This document shows, piece after piece, positions 9,215 to 17,629 of a stretch of DNA of 64,000 bases (its first letter is position 1; each line of letters starts with the position of its first letter). This stretch comes from Cupriavidus basilensis (lineage in GTDB: Bacteria > Pseudomonadota > Gammaproteobacteria > Burkholderiales > Burkholderiaceae). The stretch is taken from the NCBI RefSeq assembly GCF_000832305.1, contig NZ_CP010537.1, positions 3,534,001 to 3,598,000 on the forward strand, written 5' to 3'. A program made the translations under genes and the position numbers. The notes beneath the pieces were generated by a model. The model made no database searches, was not told the origin of the DNA, and worked only from the letters and a program-made list of their open reading frames with translations.

Positions 9215-9255
9215 CGTATGCGCCGAGAAAGTGTTTGTCCTTTCCGGTGCATACG
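9215..9255 (+). promoter_or_regulatory. Long imperfect hairpin upstream of a small gene
   Basis: The arms CGTATGCGCCGAGAAAG (9215-9231) and CTTTCCGGTGCATACG (9240-9255) pair over about 16 positions with a single bulged A and one G-T wobble around an 8-base loop. It lies 43 bases before the small gene start. No T run follows, so a leader structure or protein-binding site is more likely than a terminator. Confidence 0.5.
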
Positions 9256-9297
9256 TTCTACCTTACGAGTGTGCGCCCTGCCTTTCCGGAGACCGCA

Positions 9298-9549
9298 ATG
9301 GCAATCCGTTCCACCGCCTCACACAGCACCGCGCAGTTGCGACGGCTCGTCGGCCAGTTGCAGGCCGAGGTCGATTCGCTTGATCACCTGGCGATCTTCG
9401 ACGCCGAGACCCAGACCGCGCTGGGCCAGGCGCGCGACCGTCTCACTCAAGGCATCGAGGCGATCGAAGATGCCATCCAGAGCCTGCGCACCCTGCAGCA
9501 GGTGCGCCCCTCGGCCATGCGCAGCCGAAAGACACCGCGCGCTGCCTGA
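9298..9549 (+). CDS. Small hypothetical helical protein
   Basis: An 83-residue protein with a GGAGA site 8 bases before its ATG. The central part (about residues 10-70: QLRRLVGQLQAEVDSLDHLA, then a LGQARDRLTQGIEAIEDAIQSLR-type segment) has heptad-like hydrophobic spacing and should form one or two helices or a coiled coil. No signal peptide, no membrane segment and no family I recognise. It stands alone between the Bug gene and the convergent SDR, after a notable hairpin. Codon use looks genuine, but no homology was checked. Confidence 0.65.
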   Translation: MAIRSTASHSTAQLRRLVGQLQAEVDSLDHLAIFDAETQTALGQARDRLTQGIEAIEDAIQSLRTLQQVRPSAMRSRKTPRAA

Positions 9550-9582
9550 TCCACAGGGGCGCGGCCTTGTTGCCCGCAATGC

Positions 9583-10326
9583 TCAGAATTCCTGCACGGT
9601 CGGGCGCAGCACAATCTCGTTGATATCCACGTCGGCCGGCTGCTCGATCGCGTAGGCGATGGCGCGCGCCACCGAATCGGCCGGGATGGCTTGCTGATAG
9701 AACTCGCCCACCACCTTGGCGCTTTGCGCGTGGGAGCTGCCCAGCTTGAGTTCCGAGTCGACCGCGCCCGGCGAAATCACCGTGGTGCGGATCGCGCCGC
9801 CGGTTTCATGCCGCAGGCCTTCGGAAATGGCGCGCACCGCGAACTTGGTGCCGCTGTACACCGTGCCGCCCGGGCTGAACACCTTGACGCCCGCGACCGA
9901 GGCAATATTGATGAAGTGCCCCGTGCCCTGCTTCTGGAACACTGGCAGCGCGGCGGCAATGCCATACAGTACGCCCTTGATGTTGATGTCGATCATGCGC
10001 TCCCATTCCTCGACCTTGGCCTCGCTCATGGGGGCAATGGCCATGAGGCCCGCGTTGTTGATCATGACATCGATGCGGCCGAAGCTGGCCACGGCCTTTT
10101 GCACCAAGGCCTCGACATCGGCACGCCGGCTCACGTCGGCTACCACCACTTCCACCTTGCCGCCCTTGGCGCGAATCTCGGCCGCCAGCGTTGCCAGGCG
10201 GTCGCCGCGACGCGCAGCCAGCACCAGCGAGGCGCCCGCCGCGCCCAGGTGACGCGCGGTGGCTTCACCCAGCCCGCTGCTGGCGCCGGTGATGACTACA
10301 ACCTTGCTTGCGATGTTCGTGCTCAT
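9583..10326 (-). CDS. SDR-family NAD(P)-dependent oxidoreductase
   Basis: A 247-residue classical short-chain dehydrogenase/reductase. It has the cofactor motif TGASSGLG (residues 14-21), the structural NNAG motif, and the catalytic Ser (INIASVAG) and Tyr-Lys (VYSGTKFAV). Ala-Ala-Arg-Arg after the second strand suggests NADP preference. The ATG has a GGAG site upstream. It lies downstream of a LysR gene on the same strand, and a nested inverted repeat sits in the gap. The pattern resembles YdfG/serine-3-dehydrogenase-like SDRs, but the substrate is unknown. Confidence 0.94.
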   Translation of the reverse strand: MSTNIASKVVVITGASSGLGEATARHLGAAGASLVLAARRGDRLATLAAEIRAKGGKVEVVVADVSRRADVEALVQKAVASFGRIDVMINNAGLMAIAPMSEAKVEEWERMIDINIKGVLYGIAAALPVFQKQGTGHFINIASVAGVKVFSPGGTVYSGTKFAVRAISEGLRHETGGAIRTTVISPGAVDSELKLGSSHAQSAKVVGEFYQQAIPADSVARAIAYAIEQPADVDINEIVLRPTVQEF

Positions 10327-10396
10327 TGTTCACTCCGGAAAACTGCAGGCGCGTTGCCTGCGGATGGGAGTGATTATCTTGGCTGCGCCGATCAAT

Positions 10397-10432
10397 CAAA
10401 ATGGAAACGTTTTGATTTCAGTATTCCATTTT
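10397..10432. promoter_or_regulatory. Nested inverted repeats upstream of the SDR gene
   Basis: AAAATGGA (10398-10405) and TCCATTTT (10425-10432) form an inverted repeat, and CAAAA/TTTTG (10397-10401 and 10410-10414) nest inside it. The AT-rich block lies about 70 bases before the SDR start, a suitable place for the adjacent LysR regulator to bind. Function inferred from position. Confidence 0.45.
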
Positions 10433-10542
10433 ATGGAACTCACGAGCTAGCGGCGCAACCATGCGCCGGCGGCGCCATGCCACCGTCCACGCGTTCAAGC
10501 CAGCGGGAAACAGGAAGCGGGTGCGGGTAACGGGTAGCGCGC

Positions 10543-11454
10543 TCAGCGCGCCGGCACGGCATCCTTGTCGCCGAAATAAGCCACCAGCGCATCGAACACC
10601 AGCCGGATGCGCATCGGCACCGGGCTACGGCGCGAGCGGTAGATGTACAAACCCCACGGCGCGGGCGCAAAGCGGTCCAGCACGCTGACGAGGCGGCCCG
10701 AGCGCAGATGGGGCTGGGCGAGATAGTCAGGCAACTGCCCGTAGGCGAGCCCGGAGAGGATCGCCTCCATTTCGGTCTCCGGGTCGTCGGTAAGAAACGC
10801 TGGCGCGCGCGGATTGAACTGCTCGCCCTGCGCGAAGTACCACGGCCAGGCGCGGCCGCTGCTGCGGTCGATCAGGCCTGTGGTGGGCAGCGCGGCAAGT
10901 TGGGCCAGGTCGACCGGCTTGCCCACGCGCGCCACCAGCTCCGGCGTGCCCACGATATGGAAGCCCACCCGCGTCGTCATGCGCGCCACCAGCCGCTGGT
11001 CGCGGAACATGCCGAGGCGCAGGCCGATGTCGATCTCGTCGTCGACCACATCGGCGACCTGGTCCGAGAGCCGGATGTCGAGCGTGATGCCCGGATGCGC
11101 CAGCGCTACCTCCCGCAGCGCCACCAGCAGATGCTGCCGCCCAAGCGTGCTCGGCGCGGTAATGCGCACGACGCCCTTTAGCTCCGTGTCCGAGCGGCTG
11201 GCCGGATGCGCGAACAGGCTGTCGACATCGACCAGCGCCGCGCGGGCGCGCTCGGCCAGGCGCTCGCCGGCGGCGGTGATGCGGATCTGGCGGGTGTTGC
11301 GGTGGAACAGCGGCTCGCCCACGGCTTCCTCAAGGTCCTTGACCGCGCGGGTGACGGTTTGCGGCGACGTGCCCAGCCGCGTCGCGGCTGCCTTGAACGA
11401 AGCCGACTCCGCTGCCGCGCAGAAGATCCTCAGCATTTCCAGCCGGTTGAGCAT
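10543..11454 (-). CDS. LysR-family transcriptional regulator
   Basis: A 303-residue LysR protein: helix-turn-helix at about residues 5-60 (MLRIFCAAAESASFKAAATR, then SPQTVTRAVKDLEEAVG) and an effector domain containing VVRITAPSTLGRQHL and GLRLGMFRDQRLVARM, typical of the CrgA/DsdC-like subgroup that controls SDR or efflux genes. It is encoded on the same strand as the SDR gene 216 bases downstream, which makes that gene a likely target. Effector unknown. Confidence 0.93.
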   Translation of the reverse strand: MLNRLEMLRIFCAAAESASFKAAATRLGTSPQTVTRAVKDLEEAVGEPLFHRNTRQIRITAAGERLAERARAALVDVDSLFAHPASRSDTELKGVVRITAPSTLGRQHLLVALREVALAHPGITLDIRLSDQVADVVDDEIDIGLRLGMFRDQRLVARMTTRVGFHIVGTPELVARVGKPVDLAQLAALPTTGLIDRSSGRAWPWYFAQGEQFNPRAPAFLTDDPETEMEAILSGLAYGQLPDYLAQPHLRSGRLVSVLDRFAPAPWGLYIYRSRRSPVPMRIRLVFDALVAYFGDKDAVPAR

Positions 11455-11771
11455 GGTGGTGTGCGCCGTGAAAAACGCAGGTGCGTGGGTGATGATGCAA
11501 AAGCGCGATTATAGGAGCCGCCGCGGCATTGAATGAGAACTGCCTCATTGCCACCCTGGTCTATGTAGGTTGCGCATCGCTCGTTCCGCATCGCGCTTCT
11601 GTCTGGCAGAATGCCCGGCTCCCGCGCACGGCCTCCGCCATCCTGCGCGACGGTGCAATGTCCTCTGACGGCTCTCGCTGGCTTTCTCAGGCTTCTTTTT
11701 TGGGCCTTTGCCCGCTTTTTCCGGCTTTTGCCGTTTCTTCAATCTGCAAGCTGTAAGGATTTTTTTCTCGC
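11455..11771. other. Intergenic region with phased T-tracts
   Basis: No gene is supported in this 317-base gap between the LysR gene and the endonuclease. From about 11680 to 11736, T runs follow GGC-like triplets at roughly 10-base spacing (near 11684, 11698, 11708, 11718 and 11728), as in intrinsically curved DNA. An AAGGA ribosome site for the endonuclease lies at 11755-11759. Confidence 0.5.
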
Positions 11772-12506
11772 ATGAAGACGTTTTTTGTCTCGGTGGCGCT
11801 GTGCCTGGCATCTGGCGTGGCCAGCGCTTCCGGTAGCTTTGCCCAATGTCCTCAATTCTTCGCGCAAAGCACGGCCCCCAAGGCGCCGAGCTCGGCCGAG
11901 CTCAAGCTTCGCCCCCTTTGCTATGACGCCTTCGCGGTCATGCACTCGGGCCGCAGCAAGACCCCGCTGTACGTGGCCGAGCGCCTGTCGCGCGCGCAAC
12001 TGATCGATGCCAGGGACGAGGCGCGAACGAATCGCTTCTTCTCCGATGCGCGCCTGCCCCGCGCCGAGCGGGCGGAACTGGACGATTACAAGGGCAATGA
12101 AGGCATCGACCGTGGCCATATGTCGCCTGCGGCCGACCAGCCGACCGCGCAAGCCATGTCGCAATCGTTCACGCTCGCCAACGTGGTACCGCAATACAGC
12201 CAGAACAACCGCAAGGCATGGGCCTCCATCGAAAAGGCCACGCGCAAGTACGCCATGCGCGCGGCCGGCGATGTCTATGTCATCACGGGTCCGGTCTTCA
12301 ACGGCAACGTTCGCACCATCGGCAACGGCAAGGTCTGGGTCCCCACATACCTCTACAAGCTCGTCTACGACCCGTCGACCAACCGCGCCTGGGCGCACTG
12401 GATCGAAAACTCCGACGCCGCCCGGCCGGGCAAGCCGATCTCCTATGGCGAGCTGGTCAAGCGCACCGGCATCGAGTTCCTGCCTGGCGTTCAGCCGGCA
12501 AGCTGA
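11772..12506 (+). CDS. Exported DNA/RNA non-specific endonuclease (NUC1 type)
   Basis: A 244-residue protein with a signal peptide (MKTFFVSVALCLASGVASAS, cut near residue 20) and a beta-beta-alpha metal nuclease domain. The hallmark DRGHM motif is at residues 113-117, with His116 as general base, and the metal-ligand Asn lies in the NVVPQYSQNN segment. Enzymes of this family degrade DNA and RNA outside the cytoplasm for nutrient scavenging or defence. No immunity or inhibitor gene is adjacent, as expected if it is active only after export. The gene appears monocistronic. Confidence 0.93.
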   Translation: MKTFFVSVALCLASGVASASGSFAQCPQFFAQSTAPKAPSSAELKLRPLCYDAFAVMHSGRSKTPLYVAERLSRAQLIDARDEARTNRFFSDARLPRAERAELDDYKGNEGIDRGHMSPAADQPTAQAMSQSFTLANVVPQYSQNNRKAWASIEKATRKYAMRAAGDVYVITGPVFNGNVRTIGNGKVWVPTYLYKLVYDPSTNRAWAHWIENSDAARPGKPISYGELVKRTGIEFLPGVQPAS

Positions 12507-12627
12507 CGGAGCGGGCGGTGTGCCGGGCTGCGCCGCGCCCTGCAGGTCTGCCCGGACGGTGGCACACTTGCGGCTTGCCGGATCTCTGTCCTGCCGATCA
12601 ACGTCACTGAGTGTCAATGGAGCAAGC

Positions 12628-13347
12628 ATGCCTAACCACAGCAACAGCCAATGGATCCGCGTTGAAACCGAAGGCGGCGCCTTCGATGCCTACCTGGCGC
12701 TGCCGCCCACGGGCAAGGCGGCCAATGCACCGGGCATCGTGCTGGTACAGGAAATCTTCGGCGTCAATGAACATATCCGCGCGGTAGCGGACCAGTACGC
12801 CCTCGACGGCTACGTGGTGCTGGCGCCGGACGTGTTCTGGCGCCTGGCGCCGCGCGTGGAGCTCGGCTATGCGGGCGCGGACATGGCGCGCGCGATGGAG
12901 TTGCGCCAGAAGGTGGATGTGGAGCTGGCGGTGAAAGACATCGCCGCCACCGCCAAGGCGCTGCGCGGCCAGCTCGGCGCGGGCGCAAAGATTGCGGCAG
13001 TGGGCTACTGCTTCGGTGGCCTGATGGCCTACCTGAGCGCCGCGCGCGGCCTGGTCGATGCGGCGGTTCCTTACTATGGCGGCGGCATCCAGAACAACCT
13101 GCAGGAAGCCGCCAGTATCAAGGTGCCGGTCCAGTTCCACTACGGCGCGCTTGATGCGCATATCCCGGCCGACGCTGTCGAAAAAGTGCGCGCGGCCGTG
13201 GCCGGCAATCGCCAGGCGGAAATCCACGTCTATGCGCAGGCCGATCACGGCTTCAACTGCTGGGCGCGCGGCTCGTATCATCAGCCGTCCGCCGCGCTGG
13301 CCCATGGCCGAGCCCTGACTTTCCTGGCTGGCGCGCTGTCCGCCTGA
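12628..13347 (+). CDS. Dienelactone hydrolase family protein
   Basis: A 239-residue alpha/beta hydrolase. The dienelactone hydrolase triad is visible as Cys128 (GYCFGG), Asp176 (GALDAHIP) and His207 (QADHGF), with the Glu42 switch in QEIFGVNEHI. Classical members open dienelactone to maleylacetate in chlorocatechol breakdown; many paralogues hydrolyse other esters or lactones. Size is normal. The ATG follows a TGGAG site. No chlorocatechol genes are nearby, so only the family assignment is firm. Confidence 0.94.
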   Translation: MPNHSNSQWIRVETEGGAFDAYLALPPTGKAANAPGIVLVQEIFGVNEHIRAVADQYALDGYVVLAPDVFWRLAPRVELGYAGADMARAMELRQKVDVELAVKDIAATAKALRGQLGAGAKIAAVGYCFGGLMAYLSAARGLVDAAVPYYGGGIQNNLQEAASIKVPVQFHYGALDAHIPADAVEKVRAAVAGNRQAEIHVYAQADHGFNCWARGSYHQPSAALAHGRALTFLAGALSA

Positions 13348-13636
13348 GCCGGCGGCAGCGGCCGCCATCGGGCCGCATGCACGCGCCACGGCCGGGCCGT
13401 GGCGCGCTGCCTCGCTTTATCTTCCCCCTTGCGCCAGGCGTCCTGCCCGGCGTCTCTCGCCTTTCCCCACGCCAGGGCGGCTTGCGCCTGCGCCGGCTCG
13501 CCCATATGCTGGCCCCTCGAAGGCCAACGCCGCAGCCGTGGCATCGTGCTTGTGCCAGGGATGCAATGACGCGATCCGGCCCCGCGGCATCGGCTCTCAA
13601 GACTTGCTGGACCCTAAAACCATAACGGAGACCACC

Positions 13637-15178
13637 ATGCAGTCAGAGCAGCAGCGCGTCCTGCGCAATACCATCCCCGATGCCCTCGCCCGCGCGGTAC
13701 GGCGCAGCCCCGACAAGGTGGCGCTGCGCTTTGGCGAGCGCAGCTGGACCTATCGCGAGCTCGAGGCCGCGGCGGCCAGCGTAGGCGCCGCGCTGCAGCG
13801 GTGGGGCCTGCGCCCCGGCGACCGCGTGGCGGCGTTCGGCAAGAATTCGGATGCCTACGTGCTGCTGTGGCTGGGCTGCCTGCGTGCCGGGCTGATCCAT
13901 GTGCCGGTGAATTTCTCGATGACGCGCGGCGAGGTCGAATACATCGTCGCCCAGTCCGGCGCCAGCGCGCTGTTTGCCGACCCGGCGCTGGCCGCGCATG
14001 TCGAAGGGCTGCCTTGCCCGTTGCTGGGGAGCCTCCATGGCGGCGGCCAGCGCGACGTGCTGACGGCGGCCCAGGGCCCCGCCGGGGAGATTCTCGCCAC
14101 CCTCGACGACGCCATGCCAGCGCAGATCCTCTACACCTCAGGCACCACGTCCGCGCCCAAGGGGGCGGTGCTCACGCATCGCGCCTTGCTGGCCGAATAC
14201 ATGAGCGCCATCGCCACGTGCGACATCAAGCCGGAGGATGACGCGCTGGCTGCGCTGCCGCTCTACCACTCTGCGCAGATGCATGTCTTCCTGATGCCGC
14301 TGCTGCTGATGGGCGGCAGCATTCTGCTGGCGCAAAGCCCCGAGCCAGGCTTCTGCCTGCGCACGGTGCGTGAGGCCGGCATCACCAGCTTCTTTGCGCC
14401 ACCCACCGTATGGATTGCGCTGCTACGCCACGCGGACTTCGATCCGCGCCAGCTGGTCTCGCTGACCAAGGCCTATTACGGTGCCTCGATCATGCCGCTG
14501 CCGGTGCTGCTGGAGTTGCGCGAGCGCCTGCCCGCGCTGGGCTTTTTCAACTGCTACGGACAAAGCGAGATCGGCCCGCTGGCCACGGTGCTCAGCCCCG
14601 AGGAGCACCGCGAGCGGCCCGCTTCGGCCGGGCGGCCCGTGCTGAATGTGGAAACCCGCATCGTCGACGAGAAGATGCAAGACGCCAGACCCGGCGAGCT
14701 CGGCGAGATCGTGCACCGCTCGCCGCAGTTGCTCACCGAGTACTGGGACAAGCCAGAGCAGACCGCTGAGGCCTTCAGCGGCGGCTGGTTCCACTCGGGC
14801 GACCTGGGTTATATGGACGAGGGCGGCTACCTGTATGTGGTGGACCGCATCAAGGACGTGATCAATTCCGGCGGCGTGCTGGTCTCCAGCCGTGAAGTCG
14901 AAGAGTGCCTGTACCAGCATGAGGCCGTGGCGGAAGTCGCCGTCTTCGCGCTGCCGCACCCCAAATGGGTGGAAGCCGTGGCGGCTTGCGTGGTGCTCAA
15001 GCGCGAGACGCGCGCTGAGGAGGAGGCGCTGCTTGCCCATGCCCGCGCCGCGCTTGCCCCGTACAAGGTGCCCAAGCGCATCGTGTTCGTGCCCGACCTG
15101 CCGCGCAACACCGCCGGCAAACTGCTCAAGCGGCAATTGCGCGAGGATTACGCGGACTTGTTCGGGGCGGGCTTGTAG
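13637..15178 (+). CDS. AMP-forming acyl-CoA synthetase/ligase
   Basis: A 513-residue adenylating enzyme that activates a carboxylic acid with ATP and CoA. Motifs in order: the P-loop-like LYTSGTTSAPKGAVLTH, the FNCYGQSE adenine site, GWFHSGDLGYMDEGGYLYV with the catalytic hinge DRIKDVINSGG, and the C-terminal Lys in PRNTAGKLLKRQLRE. The start ATG follows a CGGAG site; the frame is open farther upstream but without a good site. It resembles the FadD3/medium-chain or aromatic acyl-CoA ligase group (no membrane segment, short form). Substrate unknown. A hairpin follows the stop. Confidence 0.93.
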   Translation: MQSEQQRVLRNTIPDALARAVRRSPDKVALRFGERSWTYRELEAAAASVGAALQRWGLRPGDRVAAFGKNSDAYVLLWLGCLRAGLIHVPVNFSMTRGEVEYIVAQSGASALFADPALAAHVEGLPCPLLGSLHGGGQRDVLTAAQGPAGEILATLDDAMPAQILYTSGTTSAPKGAVLTHRALLAEYMSAIATCDIKPEDDALAALPLYHSAQMHVFLMPLLLMGGSILLAQSPEPGFCLRTVREAGITSFFAPPTVWIALLRHADFDPRQLVSLTKAYYGASIMPLPVLLELRERLPALGFFNCYGQSEIGPLATVLSPEEHRERPASAGRPVLNVETRIVDEKMQDARPGELGEIVHRSPQLLTEYWDKPEQTAEAFSGGWFHSGDLGYMDEGGYLYVVDRIKDVINSGGVLVSSREVEECLYQHEAVAEVAVFALPHPKWVEAVAACVVLKRETRAEEEALLAHARAALAPYKVPKRIVFVPDLPRNTAGKLLKRQLREDYADLFGAGL

Positions 15179-15208
15179 GCGATCAAGACTTCAGCAATTT
15201 CAGCAAGG

Positions 15209-15232
15209 CCTCGGCGGCTGCGGCCGACGAGG
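15209..15232 (+). terminator. Hairpin after the acyl-CoA synthetase gene
   Basis: CCTCGGCGGC and GCCGACGAGG form a 10-bp stem with one mismatch and a 4-base loop, 30 bases past the stop. No T run follows, so it is a weak terminator candidate only. Confidence 0.35.
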
Positions 15233-15350
15233 CGGGATTCTCGTCCGGCCACGGGCGCGCTATGCGCTGCCGCCTCCGCGCCCGGGAACCCTTACCCCCT
15301 TACCCGTTACGTTAGACAACGACAATGGAAGATCCGGGCAAGCGCCATCG

Positions 15351-16028
15351 TCAATAAGGCATTGCCACGCCGTTCTGCACCTTGACCCGGTCGCCGTTGC
15401 GCAGGTTGTACGGCGTGGACTGGGTCAGCGTGAGGTAGCCGTTGTCGGTGGTGCGCACGCGGATGCGGTACGCGGGCGGTGCCGTGTTGGCGCGCTTCTC
15501 CACCTCGTTGCCGGCCACCGCGCCGACCACCGCGCCGCCGATGGTCGCCACCGTATTGCCGCGGCCGCCGCCTACCTGGTGGCCGAGCAGGCCGCCAACC
15601 ATGCCGCCGATCAAAGTGCCGGCGACGCCGCCGCTAGCCGGCTGTCCCGGCAACATCTCGATGGATTCAACCTGGCCATAGCGCACGCCGTAGGCATCAT
15701 TGCCGTAGGCGGCTTGCGGCTGGCTCGCCTGGGGATAGCCGGCTTGCGGGTAGCCCTGTTGCGGATAGCTCTCCTGTACCGGCGCCTGCGGGTAGCCCGA
15801 TTGCGGGTAGTCGGCCTGCGGGTAAGCGGGTTGCTGGTATCCCTGCTGCGGATAGGCCACCGGGTAAGCGCCACCCGCCTGCGTGCTGCTGCCGTACGTG
15901 CCCGAATTGCCATAGGCCCCGTAGCCACCATACCCGCCGCCATATGGCGCGCTCACGCAGCCGGCCAGGGCGCCCGCTGCAAGCAAGCCAAGCGCGGCGG
16001 TACGAAGGGGGAAAGAAGGGAAAGGCAT
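15351..16028 (-). CDS. Glycine-zipper outer-membrane lipoprotein with YPQ repeats
   Basis: A 225-residue lipoprotein: signal peptide with the lipobox LAGC (Cys23), a Gly/Tyr-rich tract, a low-complexity segment of imperfect GYPQ/AYPQ/SYPQ units (about residues 55-110), and then a glycine zipper of the 17-kDa antigen/SlyB type (GTLIGGMVGGLLGHQVGG and IGGAVVGAVAGNEVEKR, about 135-180). The C-terminal part ends in an SH3-like YNLRNGDRVKVQNG sequence. Glycine-zipper lipoproteins span or brace the outer membrane. The repeat tract is the unusual part and may vary in length between strains. Confidence 0.9.
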   Translation of the reverse strand: MPFPSFPLRTAALGLLAAGALAGCVSAPYGGGYGGYGAYGNSGTYGSSTQAGGAYPVAYPQQGYQQPAYPQADYPQSGYPQAPVQESYPQQGYPQAGYPQASQPQAAYGNDAYGVRYGQVESIEMLPGQPASGGVAGTLIGGMVGGLLGHQVGGGRGNTVATIGGAVVGAVAGNEVEKRANTAPPAYRIRVRTTDNGYLTLTQSTPYNLRNGDRVKVQNGVAMPY

Positions 16029-16195
16029 CGGGAAAACTCCTGCGGTAGCAACGCGAGTGGGAATGCGCGCGAGTCTAGGGCCGCCGGGGCGTCTCGGGTG
16101 TCACCGAGGCTTGTGATTGGTAACCGCCTGTAACGGGGAATGCCTTCCGGGTTAAAAAAACGCTTTTGCCCGCTTCAGAAATGCTTCACGGGCGC

Positions 16196-16648
16196 TCAGG
16201 CGCGCTCCGCCCCGTCGTCGTTGAAGGCCGTGAGGCGTGCCACGCGGAAGGTGCCACGCAGCGATTCCAGTTCGCTGCGGTGCAGCATGGCCAGCCGGTT
16301 AAGGAAGCGCTCGCCCTTGGCCATCAGGTGGACCTCGACAATGCGGCGGTCATCCGGGTTGGCCTTGCGCTTGACCAGCCCGGCCGCCTCGCAGCGGTTG
16401 ACCAGCGCGACCACGCCGTGCTGCTTGGCCTGCAAGCGCTCGGCAAGCTCGCCGATCGATGCCCAGTCCTTGCCGGCACAGCCGCGGATATGCAGCATCA
16501 GCAGGTATTGCTGCACGGTCAGCCCTTCGCTCTGGGCGGCATCTTCTGAAAACCGCAGGAAACGCCGCAGTTGGTAGCGAAAATCGGAAAGTGCCTCGAA
16601 ATCCCGCTTGGTGAGCGGGGATTTGGATGCGGCAGGCTGGCGGGTCAT
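16196..16648 (-). CDS. MarR-family transcriptional regulator
   Basis: A 150-residue winged-helix regulator. The core LTVQQYLLMLHIRGC, the recognition region (SIGELAERLQAKQHGVVALV) and the wing KANPDDRRIVEVHL are typical of MarR. The ATG at 16648 gives the normal family length; the frame is open much farther upstream but runs into the divergent YggT gene, so a longer start is unlikely. The ribosome site is weak. It is divergent from yggT-like DNA and upstream of the lipoprotein gene on the same strand; targets are unknown. Confidence 0.9.
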   Translation of the reverse strand: MTRQPAASKSPLTKRDFEALSDFRYQLRRFLRFSEDAAQSEGLTVQQYLLMLHIRGCAGKDWASIGELAERLQAKQHGVVALVNRCEAAGLVKRKANPDDRRIVEVHLMAKGERFLNRLAMLHRSELESLRGTFRVARLTAFNDDGAERA

Positions 16649-16850
16649 AAGGGGCAGCGTCTGGGCGCTGAGGAACTTGGCTCGACGCTCATTATAGGGG
16701 CTGCCCCCGGCGGTTCCGCGCACGCGCGGCGGCGTCAGGTTCCGGGGCCAGGCCAGGGTTTCGACCGGCGCTGATGCGGGTATGGCAGAATCTGTGCGTT
16801 CGCAGACACTCCTGACTGCAGACATCACACTTCCACCGGAACCGAAACCG

Positions 16851-17420
16851 ATGTTCTCGGAAATCGCCCTTTTCCTGCTCAATACCGTCTTCAGCTTGTT
16901 CGGCATGGCGCTGCTGCTGCGCCTGTGGATGCAATGGACACGGCTGCCCACGCGCAATCCCGTCTCACAAGGCGTATTCCAGGTCACCGACTGGCTGGTA
17001 CGGCCCTTGCGCCGGTTCATCCCCGGCCTTGGCGGCATCGACTGGGCCACCGTGATCGGTGCCTGGCTGACCGCCCTGGCGTTCCTGCTGCTGGTGCTGC
17101 TGGTCTCCGGTGCCGACCCGCTGGCCTACCTGCCGCTGATCCTGCTGATCGCCCTGCTCAATATGCTGAAGTGGGGCATCAGCATGGTGATGTGGGTCAC
17201 GCTGCTGATGGCGATTCTGTCGTGGGTCAACCCGCACTCCCCCGTCACACCCGCCATCAACCACCTGACCGAGCCGCTGCTGCGCCCGATCCGCCGCGTG
17301 ATTCCGCGCCTGGGCGGCTTCGATATCTCGCCGATGGCGCTTTTCGTGATCGCGCAGATCTTGCTGATGATCATTGCCCGCCTTGGCGCGGGATTGTTCG
17401 GTGCGCGATTTGGCCTCTGA
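16851..17420 (+). CDS. YggT family membrane protein
   Basis: A 189-residue inner-membrane protein with two YggT repeats, each with paired hydrophobic helices (for example FSLFGMALLLRLWMQWTRLP, later LMAILSWVNPHSPVTPAINH and ILLMIIARLGAGLF). The second repeat carries the family motif PLLRPIRRVIPRLGGFDISPM. YggT proteins are linked to cation tolerance, osmotic response or envelope and division organisation, with no settled biochemical role. The internal ATG at 16851 is preferred to one 69 bases upstream because it starts directly at the first membrane helix. No proC or pilT gene is adjacent here. Confidence 0.92.
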   Translation: MFSEIALFLLNTVFSLFGMALLLRLWMQWTRLPTRNPVSQGVFQVTDWLVRPLRRFIPGLGGIDWATVIGAWLTALAFLLLVLLVSGADPLAYLPLILLIALLNMLKWGISMVMWVTLLMAILSWVNPHSPVTPAINHLTEPLLRPIRRVIPRLGGFDISPMALFVIAQILLMIIARLGAGLFGARFGL

Positions 17421-17629
17421 AGGCGTCTGAAGACATCCAAAGACCACTGAAGGTCTTGGAAGACCCATCCGGCAGGGTGTGCCGGCGGATGCCCCGGGCT
17501 CAGGTCCGGGGCATTGTTCATAGTGACGAACAGTGTTTTGGTGATTGGCTCTTTTTCCTAAGCAGATGCAGGCATACATTACGGCCAACGTGGAACACAC
17601 CACGATATGCCCGAAGGAAGAAAAGCATC

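Noticed and set aside
12518..12567. GTGTGCC and GGCACAC inverted repeat after the endonuclease gene
   Set aside because: Arms are only 7 bases with a 36-base spacer and no T run; too weak for a terminator call.
15179..15350. Search for an attenuator or riboswitch near the lipoprotein gene
   Set aside because: Only a mismatched hairpin near 15209-15232 is seen; no conserved RNA fold was recognised.
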